From positions 1-40,533 of the forward strand of contig NZ_BLYI01000067.1 of NCBI RefSeq assembly GCF_016586355.1: 40,533 nt of DNA, in the 5' to 3' direction. The position numbers and the translations under genes were made by a program. Positions 33,109 through 40,533 of this stretch are shown piece by piece. Origin of the DNA: Anaerostipes butyraticus. Its GTDB lineage: Bacteria > Bacillota > Clostridia > Lachnospirales > Lachnospiraceae. Within the stretch, counting starts at the first letter, position 1. Every line of letters begins with the position of its first letter. Below the pieces are notes generated by a model, which ran no database searches, had not been told where the DNA came from, and saw only the letters and a program-made list of their open reading frames with translations.

Positions 33109-34358
33109 GGAAAAAGACGAGAGTAAATAGAGCAGAGCAAAGAAAGATGAAGATGAACATTCAGTTCTTTGCAGAAAAAAACAACATCAAAAAATTAAAA
33201 GAGCAGAGAGCCGAAAAAGTACAGGAATTGAAAGACCTGTATGAAACAGTAGAGGCAGAACAGAGAGCAATCAACGAAGAAGAGGAACAGAAAGTAAACG
33301 ATATCCAGAAAGAGATCGATGATATCGACAAGACGATCAAAACGCTGGAAGGAATCAAAAAACGCTTAGAAGAGACAGGCGGAAACAATGAGGAAGGCGG
33401 CGAAGGAGCTTCGGAAAACGATGAATCCGCAGAGCAGAGAGCGCAGGATGAAGAAAAGATGTTCGCAGAGTATCTTCGCGGAGTGGCGAACGGAGAATTA
33501 AGAGCTGACACAAACATGACGCTGACGGACAATGGAGCCGTGATCCCGGAAACCATCGCACAGAGAATCATTGAAAAAGTATATGAAATTTCGCCAATCC
33601 TGGAAAGAGCAACTAAGTACAACATCAAGGGAAGCCTTGTGATCCCGTTTTATCCAGCGGATGCAAATGATATTGAAATGGCATACGCGGATGAATTTGA
33701 AGAACTGGAAGCAAGCGCAGGAAAATTCGGAAGCATTACCTTATCTGGATTTTTAGCAGGGGCATTGACTAAAGTGTCGCGCTCGCTCATGAATAACAGC
33801 CAGTTCGATATCGTATCTTTTGTTGTAAATCACATGGCTCAGAAAGTGGCCAGATGGATTGAAGGCGAATTATTGAAAGGGACGGCATCCAAAATTGAAG
33901 GATTGTCTACGGTAACTCAGGGAGTAACTGCAGCATCTCAGACGGCAATTACAGCGGATGAGTTAATTGATCTGCAGGATTCTGTAAAAGATGCGTTCCA
34001 GCAGAGGGCTATCTGGATCATGTCAAGCAAGACCAGAACAGCCATCAGAAAATTAAAAGATGGAAATGGAAGATATCTGCTGCAGGATGACATCAATGCA
34101 GCGTTTGGCCGTGTACTGCTGGGAAAAGATGTGTATGTTTCTGACAACATGCCGGAAATGGCAGCAGGATCCAGAGCTATCTATTATGGCGATATGTCTG
34201 GACTGGCAGTTAAGATCACGGAGAATTTTGAAGCACAGGTATTAAGAGAAATCTACGCAACACAGCACGCGATCGGAGTTGTAGGATGGACAGAAATTGA
34301 CGCGAAAGTGGAAGACGAGCAGAAAATTTCTGTACTTACAATGGCTTCTGGAGATTAA
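33108..34358 (+). CDS. HK97-fold major capsid protein, start AGG (33108) or ATG (33147)
   Basis: 403 residues from ATG 33147 (KMNIQFFAEKN) or 416 from AGG 33108 (KKTRVNRAEQRKMKMNIQFF). GGAGG (33094-33098) is 9 nt before the AGG, while the ATG has no clear ribosome site. Residues about 10-110 after the ATG form a charged coiled coil, the delta/scaffold domain removed by the protease. The shell part carries GAVIPETIAQRIIEKV, KYNIKGSLVIPFYP, GKFGSITLSGFLAGALTKVS and IWIMSSKTRTAI. I prefer AGG because of the spacing, but with less certainty than for the other AGG genes. Confidence 0.88.
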   Translation, partial: RKKTRVNRAEQRKMKMNIQFFAEKNNIKKLKEQRAEKVQELKDLYETVEAEQRAINEEEEQKVNDIQKEIDDIDKTIKTLEGIKKRLEETGGNNEEGGEGASENDESAEQRAQDEEKMFAEYLRGVANGELRADTNMTLTDNGAVIPETIAQRIIEKVYEISPILERATKYNIKGSLVIPFYPADANDIEMAYADEFEELEASAGKFGSITLSGFLAGALTKVSRSLMNNSQFDIVSFVVNHMAQKVARWIEGELLKGTASKIEGLSTVTQGVTAASQTAITADELIDLQDSVKDAFQQRAIWIMSSKTRTAIRKLKDGNGRYLLQDDINAAFGRVLLGKDVYVSDNMPEMAAGSRAIYYGDMSGLAVKITENFEAQVLREIYATQHAIGVVGWTEIDAKVEDEQKISVLTMASGD

Positions 34359-34369
34359 GGTGATACACA

Positions 34370-34519
34370 ATGAAATATAGGGCATTGAAAAGTTTTTCCG
34401 GAAAGATTGCAATGGAAAAAGGAGAGGTGCGGGAGCTGAAAAGTTCCCTGGCCTCTGAATATGTGGCGTGTGGATTTCTGGAAAAAATGAAGGCGGTGAG
34501 AAAGAAGGAAAATAAATGA
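34370..34519 (+). CDS. Small head-associated protein
   Basis: 49 residues (MKYRALKSFSGKIAMEKGEV) with an SH3-like strand pattern often seen as a small gene after the capsid. AAGGTGA precedes the ATG. The stop overlaps the head-tail connector gene. Confidence 0.6.
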   Translation: MKYRALKSFSGKIAMEKGEVRELKSSLASEYVACGFLEKMKAVRKKENK

Positions 34520-34814
34520 TATTTCGCTTGCTACGATTTGTAATCATATCAGAGAAATTGAGGAAAATCTTGAAGATGATGACAAAAATCTAATAGAAGC
34601 TCAATTTGGGGCTGCGGTTGCATATTGTAAAGGATATACCGGCCTGACAGAAGAAGAACTAAACGAACATGAAGATATTACAATAGCTGTTCTTGCGCTG
34701 ATCGCGGATATGTGGGACAACCGATCCACGACGGTGAGCCAGGCAAATCCAAATAGGACGGTAGAGACAATCCTTGGAATGTATAGCACAAACCTGTTAC
34801 CGAACGGAGAGTGA
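34506..34814 (+). CDS. Head-tail connector (gp6-like), putative AGG start
   Basis: 102 residues counted from AGG at 34506: KINDISLATICNHIREIEEN, then EAQFGAAVAYCKGYTGLTEE and LIADMWDNRSTTVSQANPN. This is the gp6-like adaptor, whose usual start is M-K-I-x-D-I. No ATG, GTG or TTG occurs in frame before the middle of the gene. GGTGAG (34495-34500) gives a 5-nt spacer. An ATG at 34516 opens a different 25-codon frame with no family match. The protein closes the portal ring. Confidence 0.75.
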   Translation, partial: RKINDISLATICNHIREIEENLEDDDKNLIEAQFGAAVAYCKGYTGLTEEELNEHEDITIAVLALIADMWDNRSTTVSQANPNRTVETILGMYSTNLLPNGE

Positions 34815-34818
34815 TCGT

Positions 34819-35157
34819 ATGGATGCCGGAGCTTACAGAAATAAAGTTGTGATACAAAAATATACAGGCGAGTTTGATGATATCGGGAATCCGGCCGGAA
34901 AATGGGAAGATTACAAGAAAGCATATGCTTATGTTAACGGCCTGTCCGGAAGAGAGTACTGGGAAGCAGCCAATGTAAAACAGGAAAATACGGTAGAATT
35001 TATATTTCGGTGGAAGCCGTTCTTTGATGAAATGAATACAAAACGATTCAGGATATTGTTTCGGAACGGAGTCTATAACATAAATTCGATTGACAACATA
35101 CAGTTTCGGAACCAGACAGTAAAAATAAAGGCGGTGGTAAAAGATGGCGAAAGCTGA
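34819..35157 (+). CDS. Head-tail adaptor (head closure protein)
   Basis: 112 residues from the ATG at 34819. Pattern: AGAYRNKVVIQKYTGEFDDI, AYVNGLSGREYWEA, TVEFIFRWKP and YNINSIDNI, the beta-barrel head-completion family. GGAGAG upstream. Overlaps the next gene by 14 nt. Confidence 0.82.
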   Translation: MDAGAYRNKVVIQKYTGEFDDIGNPAGKWEDYKKAYAYVNGLSGREYWEAANVKQENTVEFIFRWKPFFDEMNTKRFRILFRNGVYNINSIDNIQFRNQTVKIKAVVKDGES

Positions 35158-35533
35158 CGCCGGAAATCTGGCAGATGTGATTATGAAAGAGTTGAGAGAA
35201 TACAGAGAACTTAAAAATGAAGAAATGGAAGAGATTGCAAAGGAAGTAGCGGCCGAAGGAAGAAAAAAATTGAAGGCGACATCGCCGCGCGGATCCGGAA
35301 GCAGAAAAGGACACTATGCGGACGGATGGAGCGTAAAGGCAGTTAAATCTGGAAACGGGAAATTTTCTTTTACGATTCATAACCGGAAAAAACCGGGACT
35401 AACACACCTTCTGGAGAAAGGACACCAGTTGCAGCAGGGAGGGAGAGCCGAAGCATATCCACATATTAAAAAAGTAGAAGAGTGGTGCAACAAAGAGTAT
35501 GAACGACGCGTGAAAGCGAGGCTAGGCAGATGA
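35144..35533 (+). CDS. HK97 gp10-family tail component
   Basis: 129 residues. An N-terminal helix, RGSGSRKGHYADGWSVK in the middle and the family signature THLLEKGHQLQQGG with the conserved HLLExGH. Attaches the tail to the head connector. GGTGG precedes the ATG. Confidence 0.85.
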   Translation: MAKADAGNLADVIMKELREYRELKNEEMEEIAKEVAAEGRKKLKATSPRGSGSRKGHYADGWSVKAVKSGNGKFSFTIHNRKKPGLTHLLEKGHQLQQGGRAEAYPHIKKVEEWCNKEYERRVKARLGR

Positions 35534-35847
35534 CAGCACAAGAAATCTATGAGGGACTGAAAAGCCTGGGATATCCTGTTGCATACAGCCATTTTGCGGA
35601 AGGAGATGTTCCGCAGCCGCCTTATATTGTGTATTCATTCTCGGGAACCGACAATTTTTCTGCAGACGGCATTGTATATCACCAGATCACGGAGGTGGAC
35701 ATCGAATTATATACAATGAAAAAAGATTTGGAGGCGGAGGGAAAAATAGAAAACTGGATGACAGAAAATGAACTCTTTTACGAAAAGTCAGAGTATTATA
35801 TCGAATCTGAAAGAATGTTACAGGTAAATTTTGAAACGGAGGTATAA
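35530..35847 (+). CDS. Tail completion / terminator-like protein
   Basis: 105 residues: LKSLGYPVAYSHFAEGDVPQ, PPYIVYSFSGTDNFSADG, VDIELYTMKKDLEAEG. It has the size, position and strand pattern of tail terminator proteins between gp10 and the major tail protein. Overlaps gp10 by 4 nt (ATGA). Confidence 0.7.
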   Translation: MTAQEIYEGLKSLGYPVAYSHFAEGDVPQPPYIVYSFSGTDNFSADGIVYHQITEVDIELYTMKKDLEAEGKIENWMTENELFYEKSEYYIESERMLQVNFETEV

Positions 35848-35849
35848 GA

Positions 35850-36395
35850 AGGAGCAAAGTAAAATTTAACATTAAAAATGTGCATTATGCAGTGCAGGAA
35901 GATGACGGATACGGAACTCCGGCACCACTTCCGGGAGCGGTATCAATATCCCTTGAACAGCAGGGAGAGATTACTCCGTTCTATGCGGATGGCATCGTGT
36001 ACTATAAAAGTGCATCAAATGGCGGGTATGAAGGCGATTTAGAGATGGCGTTAATTACGGATGATTTCCGGAAAGATGTTTTAGGAGAAGAAGAAGACGG
36101 TAAAAAGGTACTGATTGAAAACATAAATGCGAAGGGAAAAACATTTGCACTGGGGTTCCAGATTGATGGGGATGTAAAACCAACGCTGTTCTGGTTTTAC
36201 AATTGTACGGCGACACGCCCAAATGTAGAGTCCGAAACAACGGAAGACACCAAGGAACCAGGAACCGAAACGGTTACAATTTCCTGCGCATCAAATGAAG
36301 ACGGGGATGTAAGAGCAAAGACAACAGACAATACTGACGATGCAACGAGAAACAGCTGGTTTGAAAGTGTATACGAGAAACAGCCGGCTGCATAA
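35850..36395 (+). CDS. Major tail protein, putative AGG start
   Basis: 181 residues counted from AGG at 35850, 7 nt after GGAGG (35838-35842). The following SKVKFNIKNVHYAVQ is the normal beginning of phi13-type major tail proteins, which start M-S/A-K-V-K. Further motifs: PGAVSISLEQQGEITPFYAD, SNGGYEGDLEMALITDDF and ATRNSWFESVY. The first canonical start in frame, a GTG at 35880, lies inside the first strand and has no ribosome site. Forms the tail tube. Confidence 0.85.
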   Translation, partial: RSKVKFNIKNVHYAVQEDDGYGTPAPLPGAVSISLEQQGEITPFYADGIVYYKSASNGGYEGDLEMALITDDFRKDVLGEEEDGKKVLIENINAKGKTFALGFQIDGDVKPTLFWFYNCTATRPNVESETTEDTKEPGTETVTISCASNEDGDVRAKTTDNTDDATRNSWFESVYEKQPAA

Positions 36396-36418
36396 GCTGA
36401 TGGAGGGACTGGACAGAC

Positions 36419-36838
36419 ATGAGAAAAACAATAACCATTGATGAAAAAGAATGTAAATTTAAAAGCTCAGCAGCGATTCCGAGAATGTACCGGCTGAAGT
36501 TTAACAGGGATATTTTTGTGGATATGGACAACATAGCAAAGCAGATGAAAGTCCAGGAACGGTTGAAAGAAGACTTAAAGAAAGCAGCCGAAGAAAAAGG
36601 AGAAGAATTTGACGAAAGTCAGTTTGAGTCCAATTTGCCAATCCATTCGCTTGAGATGTTTGAGAATATCGCATACCTGATGCACAAACACGGAGACCCA
36701 AGTCAGCCGGACGATATCTTAGAATGGATTGACCAGTTTGAAATGTTCGACATTTATAAAATTTTTCCAGAGATCATGAAAATGTGGAACCTGGAAAATA
36801 AACAAATGTCAAAGGCAAAAAAAAAGAAAGGGAAATAG
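36419..36838 (+). CDS. Tail assembly chaperone (gpG-like)
   Basis: 139 residues: KTITIDEKECKFKSSAAIPR, YRLKFNRDIFVDM, a charged coiled coil, then PDDILEWIDQFEMFDIYKIF. The end is a run of Lys codons ahead of TAG. Position before the tape measure gene and the slippery site at its 3' end fit gpG, which chaperones the tape measure during tail assembly. Start ATG; GGAGGG is rather far (12 nt). Confidence 0.8.
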   Translation: MRKTITIDEKECKFKSSAAIPRMYRLKFNRDIFVDMDNIAKQMKVQERLKEDLKKAAEEKGEEFDESQFESNLPIHSLEMFENIAYLMHKHGDPSQPDDILEWIDQFEMFDIYKIFPEIMKMWNLENKQMSKAKKKKGK

Positions 36839-37011
36839 ATAGACAGTTAAATACCGCATTGTTCATGCTACGGTGTGTGCAATGCGGTATTGCTGTATCT
36901 GACCTGGACTTATTGAGCATTGGACTGGTAAACGACATGTTTGTGGAAATGAAAAACGATGAATACGATTATCCGCGGCTGGCTACGCAGGAAGATATTG
37001 ACAATCTGTAG
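36820..37011 (+). CDS. Programmed -1 frameshift extension (gpGT-like, product starts at 36419)
   Basis: The gpG frame ends at 36838, but a -1 frame continues to TAG at 37009-37011: KKERE IDRQLNTALFML, VQCGIAVSDLDLLSIGLV, NDMFVEMKNDEYDYPRLATQ. The heptamer A AAA AAG at 36820-36826 is the classical bacterial -1 slippery sequence in the right phase. The long product would be the gpGT chaperone, as in lambda. No independent start with a good ribosome site exists for the second frame. Confidence 0.82.
   Translation, partial: KKEREIDRQLNTALFMLRCVQCGIAVSDLDLLSIGLVNDMFVEMKNDEYDYPRLATQEDIDNL
36850..36891 (+). repeat. Perfect 12-bp stem-loop after the slippery site
   Basis: AATACCGCATTG (36850-36861) and its exact complement (36880-36891) with an 18-nt loop. 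It starts 23 nt after the slippery site, further than usual stimulators, but lies within the overlapping coding region and has no terminator T-run. It may stimulate frameshifting directly or through a pseudoknot. Confidence 0.65.
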
Positions 37012-37022
37012 GAGGTGAGACA

Positions 37023-39827
37023 GGGAGCAGCAGGATAAAAGGCATCACGATCGAACTGGATGGAGATGCGACTGGATTAAATAAAGCCCTGGAGGGGGTA
37101 GATAAAAACTTAAAGAGCACATCGAAGGAATTACAGGATGTAAATCGATTGCTGAAACTGGATCCGTCCAACATAACGCTTCTGACACAAAAAAACGAAT
37201 TGCTTGGGAAATCGATCTCTGACACAGAAAAAAGATTAGACGCATTGAAGATCGCAAATGAGCAGGCTGCAGCATCGGCTAAAAATTATGATGCATGGAA
37301 AGCGGCAATGACGCCGATTCAGACAGAAATAGAACAGACGAAAAAGAAAACGGCCGAACTGAAAAACGCGATGCAGGAAATGCAGGATGCTGGAGAAACG
37401 GATACTACAGGATACAAAGAACTGCAAAGCGAGCTGACTGAATCCACTAAGAAATTACGAAGTTTGAGAGCAGAAGCCAAAACGGTGAATGCCGAGTTTG
37501 GGAATCCGATTAGTCCGGAAGGATTTCGGGCGTTGCAAAGAGAGACAGAACAGACAGAGCAGAAACTGGGAAATCTTAAAAATGAAGCAAAACAGACATC
37601 CAGTGCTCTGGAAAATGCTTTCAAAAACGCAGGGAGCGGAGCGGGAGGTCTAAAAGAAAAGATTGACCAGATTGCAAATTCAACGCAGATCACGGCCATG
37701 GCAGAATTGGCAGATGTAGCTGGAGGCATAGGCGATAAGCTCGTAGAGATCGGGAAGAACGCTATGGGAACATCGCAAGAATTTGGAGATGCGCAATCCA
37801 ACATGCAGGCAAATCTTGGGTTAACGGAAAAAGAAGCGCAGCAGGCGGGAGACGTTGTAAAAAATGTTTTTAACTCAGGCGTGACTGATTCCGTAGAAGA
37901 AGCCGGAAAGGCTGTAACGTTGGTGAAACAAAATTTTGGAGAATTGGATAATACGAATCTGCAAAATATTTCACAACAGCTGATGTCGATATCGGATATC
38001 ACAGGAACTGATATGCAGGACAATGTTCTGGGTGCATCGAAACTGATGCAGGAATACGGACTCAGTGCCCAGGAAGCTATGGATCTGATAGCGGCAGGAT
38101 ATCAGGAGAACTTGAATAAGAGCGGGGACTTCATGGATACGCTCAACGAGTATTCCCCACTATTCGAAGAGGCCGGTTTTTCCGCTGAACAGATGATGCA
38201 GATTATGAAGAACGGCATGGAAAACGGGGCAATGAATACAGGTAAAGTGGCCGATGCCGTAAAAGAGCTGCAGATCAAGCTTGGAGACGGAACCTTTGAA
38301 GAAAACATGGGGAACTTCTCAAAAGCAACACAAAATACATTTAAGGAATGGCAGAGTGGAAAAGCGACAGTTGCGGATGTGGCATCAAGCATTGGGGCAG
38401 ATTTGAAAAAAATGTCCCCGGAAGACCAACAGAAAGCATTGTCTTCACTGTCCAGCCAATTTGAAGATCTGGGAATTGATGCGTCTGTTGCCCTCTTTCA
38501 GACAGGAGACGCATTTAGTGACACAACTGGCAAAGCAAAAGAATTTGCAAAAGCGACACCGAGCCAGGAGTGGCAGTCATCTATCAATGAGATCAAGAGC
38601 AGTACAGAGGGAATCGGAGAAAATTTACAGAATGCTCTACAACCGATATTAGATGTGATAGCGGATATTGCGAAAAAGTTTTCGGAACTGCCAGCGCCAG
38701 TACAGACGTTCGTGACGGTGCTGGGAGTATTACTGGCAGCAGCAACTGTAATAACGCCAGTTGTATTAGCTATGGCAGGAGCATTTGCAACATTACAAGT
38801 ATCGTTACTGCCAATTATAGCGGTCATAGCCGGAATCGCATTGGCAATAGCTGCCATTATAACAGTTATACAAAACTGGTCGACGATCACGAAAGTAGCT
38901 GGACAGGTATGGCAGCAGGTAAAAACAGCAATTTCGACGGCCGTGAATGCCGTGAAATCAGTCATAACGTCCGTATTTAATGCTGTAGGATCGTTTATAA
39001 CGTCTGTATTTAACAGCATTAAATCTGTGGCGTCAAGCGTATGGAACGCGATCAAATCAGCAATACAAACAGCGGTGAACGCTGTGAAATCTGTAGTTCA
39101 GTCTGTATTTAATGCCGTGAAATCATTTGTGACTTCTGTGTTCAATGGGATTAAATCCGTAACGACGAGCGTATGGAACGCGATAAAATCAGCGATACAA
39201 ACAGCAGTAAACGGAGCAAAATCTGTTGTAACATCTGTTTTTAATGCAATAAAGTCTTTTGTATCCACAGTAACTAATGCAATAAAAAATGCTGCGGTAA
39301 AAGCATTTAATGGACTTAAAAATGGGATTAAGTCTGTTGTAAGCGGACTGGCAAATATCGTAAAAAAACCGTTTAATACGATAAAAGATTTTATTACCGG
39401 ATTAGCGAGTCAGGCGTACGAATGGGGCGCTGATTTTATAGGTGGGCTTAAGGATGGAATTATGTCTGGAGTTGGAAAAATCGTAGACGGAGTGAAAGGA
39501 ATTGGAGGCAAAATCAAAAGTTTCCTGCACTTTTCACGGCCGGACGAGGGACCACTAAGAGAATATGAGTCGTGGATGCCGGACTTTATGAGTGGACTTG
39601 CGAAAGGAATTTACAATAATATCCCGGTAGTGGCTAAAGCAGCGAAAGCAGCGGCGAATGCCATCAGTATAAATACGCAGGGGGCAACACAAATGGGAAC
39701 TGATATTGATTACGGCAGAATGGCTGCAGCATTTTCAAGAGCAGCACGGAATATTAAAGTAATATCGGTAATTGACAGCCGGAGCTTTAAACGAGGACTT
39801 GGAGAAATCGGGGTGCAATTTCAATGA
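37023..39827 (+). CDS. Tail tape measure protein, putative GGG start
   Basis: 934 residues counted from GGG at 37023, 7 nt after AGGAGG (37010-37015). Next come SSRIKGITIELDGDATGLNK and DVNRLLKLDPSN, the standard N-terminus of this family (usually M-S-S-R-I-K-G-I-T). No ATG, GTG or TTG occurs in frame until TTG 37149, which would delete 42 conserved residues. Long helical regions follow, hydrophobic helices near 500-580 (VQTFVTVLGVLLAAATVITP), 11-residue repeats and a C-terminal GGLKDGIMSGVGKIV. It sets tail length. Confidence 0.87.
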   Translation, partial: GSSRIKGITIELDGDATGLNKALEGVDKNLKSTSKELQDVNRLLKLDPSNITLLTQKNELLGKSISDTEKRLDALKIANEQAAASAKNYDAWKAAMTPIQTEIEQTKKKTAELKNAMQEMQDAGETDTTGYKELQSELTESTKKLRSLRAEAKTVNAEFGNPISPEGFRALQRETEQTEQKLGNLKNEAKQTSSALENAFKNAGSGAGGLKEKIDQIANSTQITAMAELADVAGGIGDKLVEIGKNAMGTSQEFGDAQSNMQANLGLTEKEAQQAGDVVKNVFNSGVTDSVEEAGKAVTLVKQNFGELDNTNLQNISQQLMSISDITGTDMQDNVLGASKLMQEYGLSAQEAMDLIAAGYQENLNKSGDFMDTLNEYSPLFEEAGFSAEQMMQIMKNGMENGAMNTGKVADAVKELQIKLGDGTFEENMGNFSKATQNTFKEWQSGKATVADVASSIGADLKKMSPEDQQKALSSLSSQFEDLGIDASVALFQTGDAFSDTTGKAKEFAKATPSQEWQSSINEIKSSTEGIGENLQNALQPILDVIADIAKKFSELPAPVQTFVTVLGVLLAAATVITPVVLAMAGAFATLQVSLLPIIAVIAGIALAIAAIITVIQNWSTITKVAGQVWQQVKTAISTAVNAVKSVITSVFNAVGSFITSVFNSIKSVASSVWNAIKSAIQTAVNAVKSVVQSVFNAVKSFVTSVFNGIKSVTTSVWNAIKSAIQTAVNGAKSVVTSVFNAIKSFVSTVTNAIKNAAVKAFNGLKNGIKSVVSGLANIVKKPFNTIKDFITGLASQAYEWGADFIGGLKDGIMSGVGKIVDGVKGIGGKIKSFLHFSRPDEGPLREYESWMPDFMSGLAKGIYNNIPVVAKAAKAAANAISINTQGATQMGTDIDYGRMAAAFSRAARNIKVISVIDSRSFKRGLGEIGVQFQ
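38925..39290 (+). repeat. 11-residue repeats in the tape measure gene
   Basis: About ten tandem 11-codon units of the type VNAVKSVVTSV/FNAIKSFVTSV. A larger 132-bp unit is visible: the block starting GCGTATGGAACGCG at 39037 recurs at 39169. Repeat number in tape measure proteins tracks tail length, and such repeats change by recombination. Confidence 0.75.
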
Positions 39828-40533
39828 TAAAATACATTAGTTCACAGGGGAGAGAGATTGATCTCTCCTCTTTTAAAACGAGATTGAAAGACGCCGTATT
39901 CCATGCGTATTCATGGAACTACGAAAGCACAGAGCAAAAATACGGCATCGAGATCAATAATTTTCGGAAAGACCCGCTAGAATATGATCTTGAAATATGG
40001 GTTAGAGGAGCGAATGCAGAAAAGAAAGAAGCTCTAAATGAGCTGACGGATCAGGCTGAATACGATGTAGTAAATAAAACGCCAGGAAAATTAATCTTTG
40101 GAGACTATTACCTAACGTGTTATATTTTGACAGCGAGTACGGAACCGGGAGATTATGCAACAGTAAAGACAATGCAGATTCTTGCGCCGTATCCGTTTTG
40201 GATCCGAGAAACAACATATTCATTTCTGGCGGAAGCAGCGGATCCGATCACGATCCTACCTGGAGAAGAAGAGCCGGAACCAGAGATCACGATGGAACAA
40301 GGAATAATGTTCCCGGAGTTTCCGTTCGATCTTACCGTAAAAGAAGGCAAGAAAACGAAAGGGCTCTTTGACCTTCCGACCGATTTAAAAAGAGTCCGAG
40401 GCACAAGGATGATCAACAACGAATCTTATCTGCCATGTCATTTCCGGATGACGATATATGGACCGGTCACGGATCCGGAAATCGTGATTGCAAACCACAT
40501 CTATAAAGTAGAGACTACTGTATTTACGGATGA
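39824..40533 (+). CDS. Distal tail protein, N-terminal part (runs off the window)
   Basis: 236 codons are visible, with no stop before the edge. ATGA overlap with the tape measure stop. The pattern KYISSQGREIDLSSFKTRLK, then HAYSWNYE, YGIEINNFRKDPLEYDLEIW and QILAPYPFWIRE, fits Dit-type baseplate hub proteins that join the tail tube to the tip. Uses a normal ATG. Confidence 0.8.
   Translation, partial: MIKYISSQGREIDLSSFKTRLKDAVFHAYSWNYESTEQKYGIEINNFRKDPLEYDLEIWVRGANAEKKEALNELTDQAEYDVVNKTPGKLIFGDYYLTCYILTASTEPGDYATVKTMQILAPYPFWIRETTYSFLAEAADPITILPGEEEPEPEITMEQGIMFPEFPFDLTVKEGKKTKGLFDLPTDLKRVRGTRMINNESYLPCHFRMTIYGPVTDPEIVIANHIYKVETTVFTD

Noticed and set aside
34516-34593. 25-codon frame starting MIFRLLRF at 34516
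   Set aside because: No family match; the head-tail connector sequence lies in another frame through the same bases.
28878-37025. Sequencing or assembly error as the cause of the AGG/GGG starts
   Set aside because: Independent genes all differ at the same codon base while Shine-Dalgarno and following codons are intact; random errors would not choose start codons. Reads should still be checked.
37319-38023. 234-codon minus-strand open frame in the tape measure gene
   Set aside because: Antisense shadow of a Glu/Lys/Ala-rich gene, with no ribosome site or family pattern.
1-40533. CRISPR arrays, insertion sequences, rRNA genes
   Set aside because: I looked for regularly spaced repeats, transposase motifs and rRNA-like stretches and saw none.

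Overview
The window looks like the chromosome of a spore-forming Clostridia member, most likely a Lachnospiraceae gut bacterium. The evidence is AT-leaning purine-rich coding strands, AGGAGG ribosome sites, a DUF5688 protein, a SleC-like spore germination gene and Lachnospiraceae-type prophage proteins. The first 14.9 kb is host DNA and the rest is the left part of an integrated siphovirus-type (HK97-fold) prophage that runs off the right edge.

Host part: a tightly packed tryptophan operon, trpE-trpGD(fused)-trpC-trpF-trpB-trpA (138-6599). Next come a class I aminotransferase and a histidinol-phosphate-type aminotransferase (6666-8922), a strong terminator, then a DUF5688 gene, an AI-2E family permease, thyA, folA and ilvE (9176-13763). 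The last host gene, a SleC-like spore cortex/peptidoglycan gene (14036-14953), is cut off in its conserved C-terminal part exactly where the prophage begins.

Prophage: a large serine integrase on the minus strand lies next to the left junction. It is followed by an exonuclease-BRCT gene, an S24/XRE repressor, a divergent promoter region with three 16-bp operators (a fourth lies after the Cro-like gene), and an early rightward operon. That operon holds small hypothetical genes, a frameshifted HUH replication protein, an RNase H-like protein, an HNH-like protein, a PcfK/AcrIIA9-like protein, PcfJ, a DUF3850 protein, an HTH protein and an ArpU-like late regulator. After a terminator come a tRNA gene, HNH endonuclease, cos-like site, terminase, portal, protease, capsid, connector, tail genes, tape measure and the start of the distal tail protein.

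Main discovery candidate: the tRNA at 28064-28134 is not an ordinary elongator. It keeps the bacterial initiator hallmarks (C1xA72 mismatch, G2:C71, C3:G70, G4:C69, A11:U24, two of the three G:C pairs in the anticodon stem), but its anticodon is CCU instead of CAU, so it should read AGG. Several essential virion genes directly downstream have no ATG, GTG or TTG at the expected start. Instead they have AGG (small terminase, portal, head-tail connector, major tail protein, possibly capsid) or GGG (tape measure), correctly spaced after a Shine-Dalgarno sequence and followed by the expected N-terminus of the family. A holin-like toxin ORF on the minus strand at 19674-19754 has the same AGG start. 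I infer that this phage encodes a private initiator tRNA and a private start codon that lock its virion genes, and perhaps a toxic peptide, until the tRNA is made. This is read from sequence only and has not been tested.
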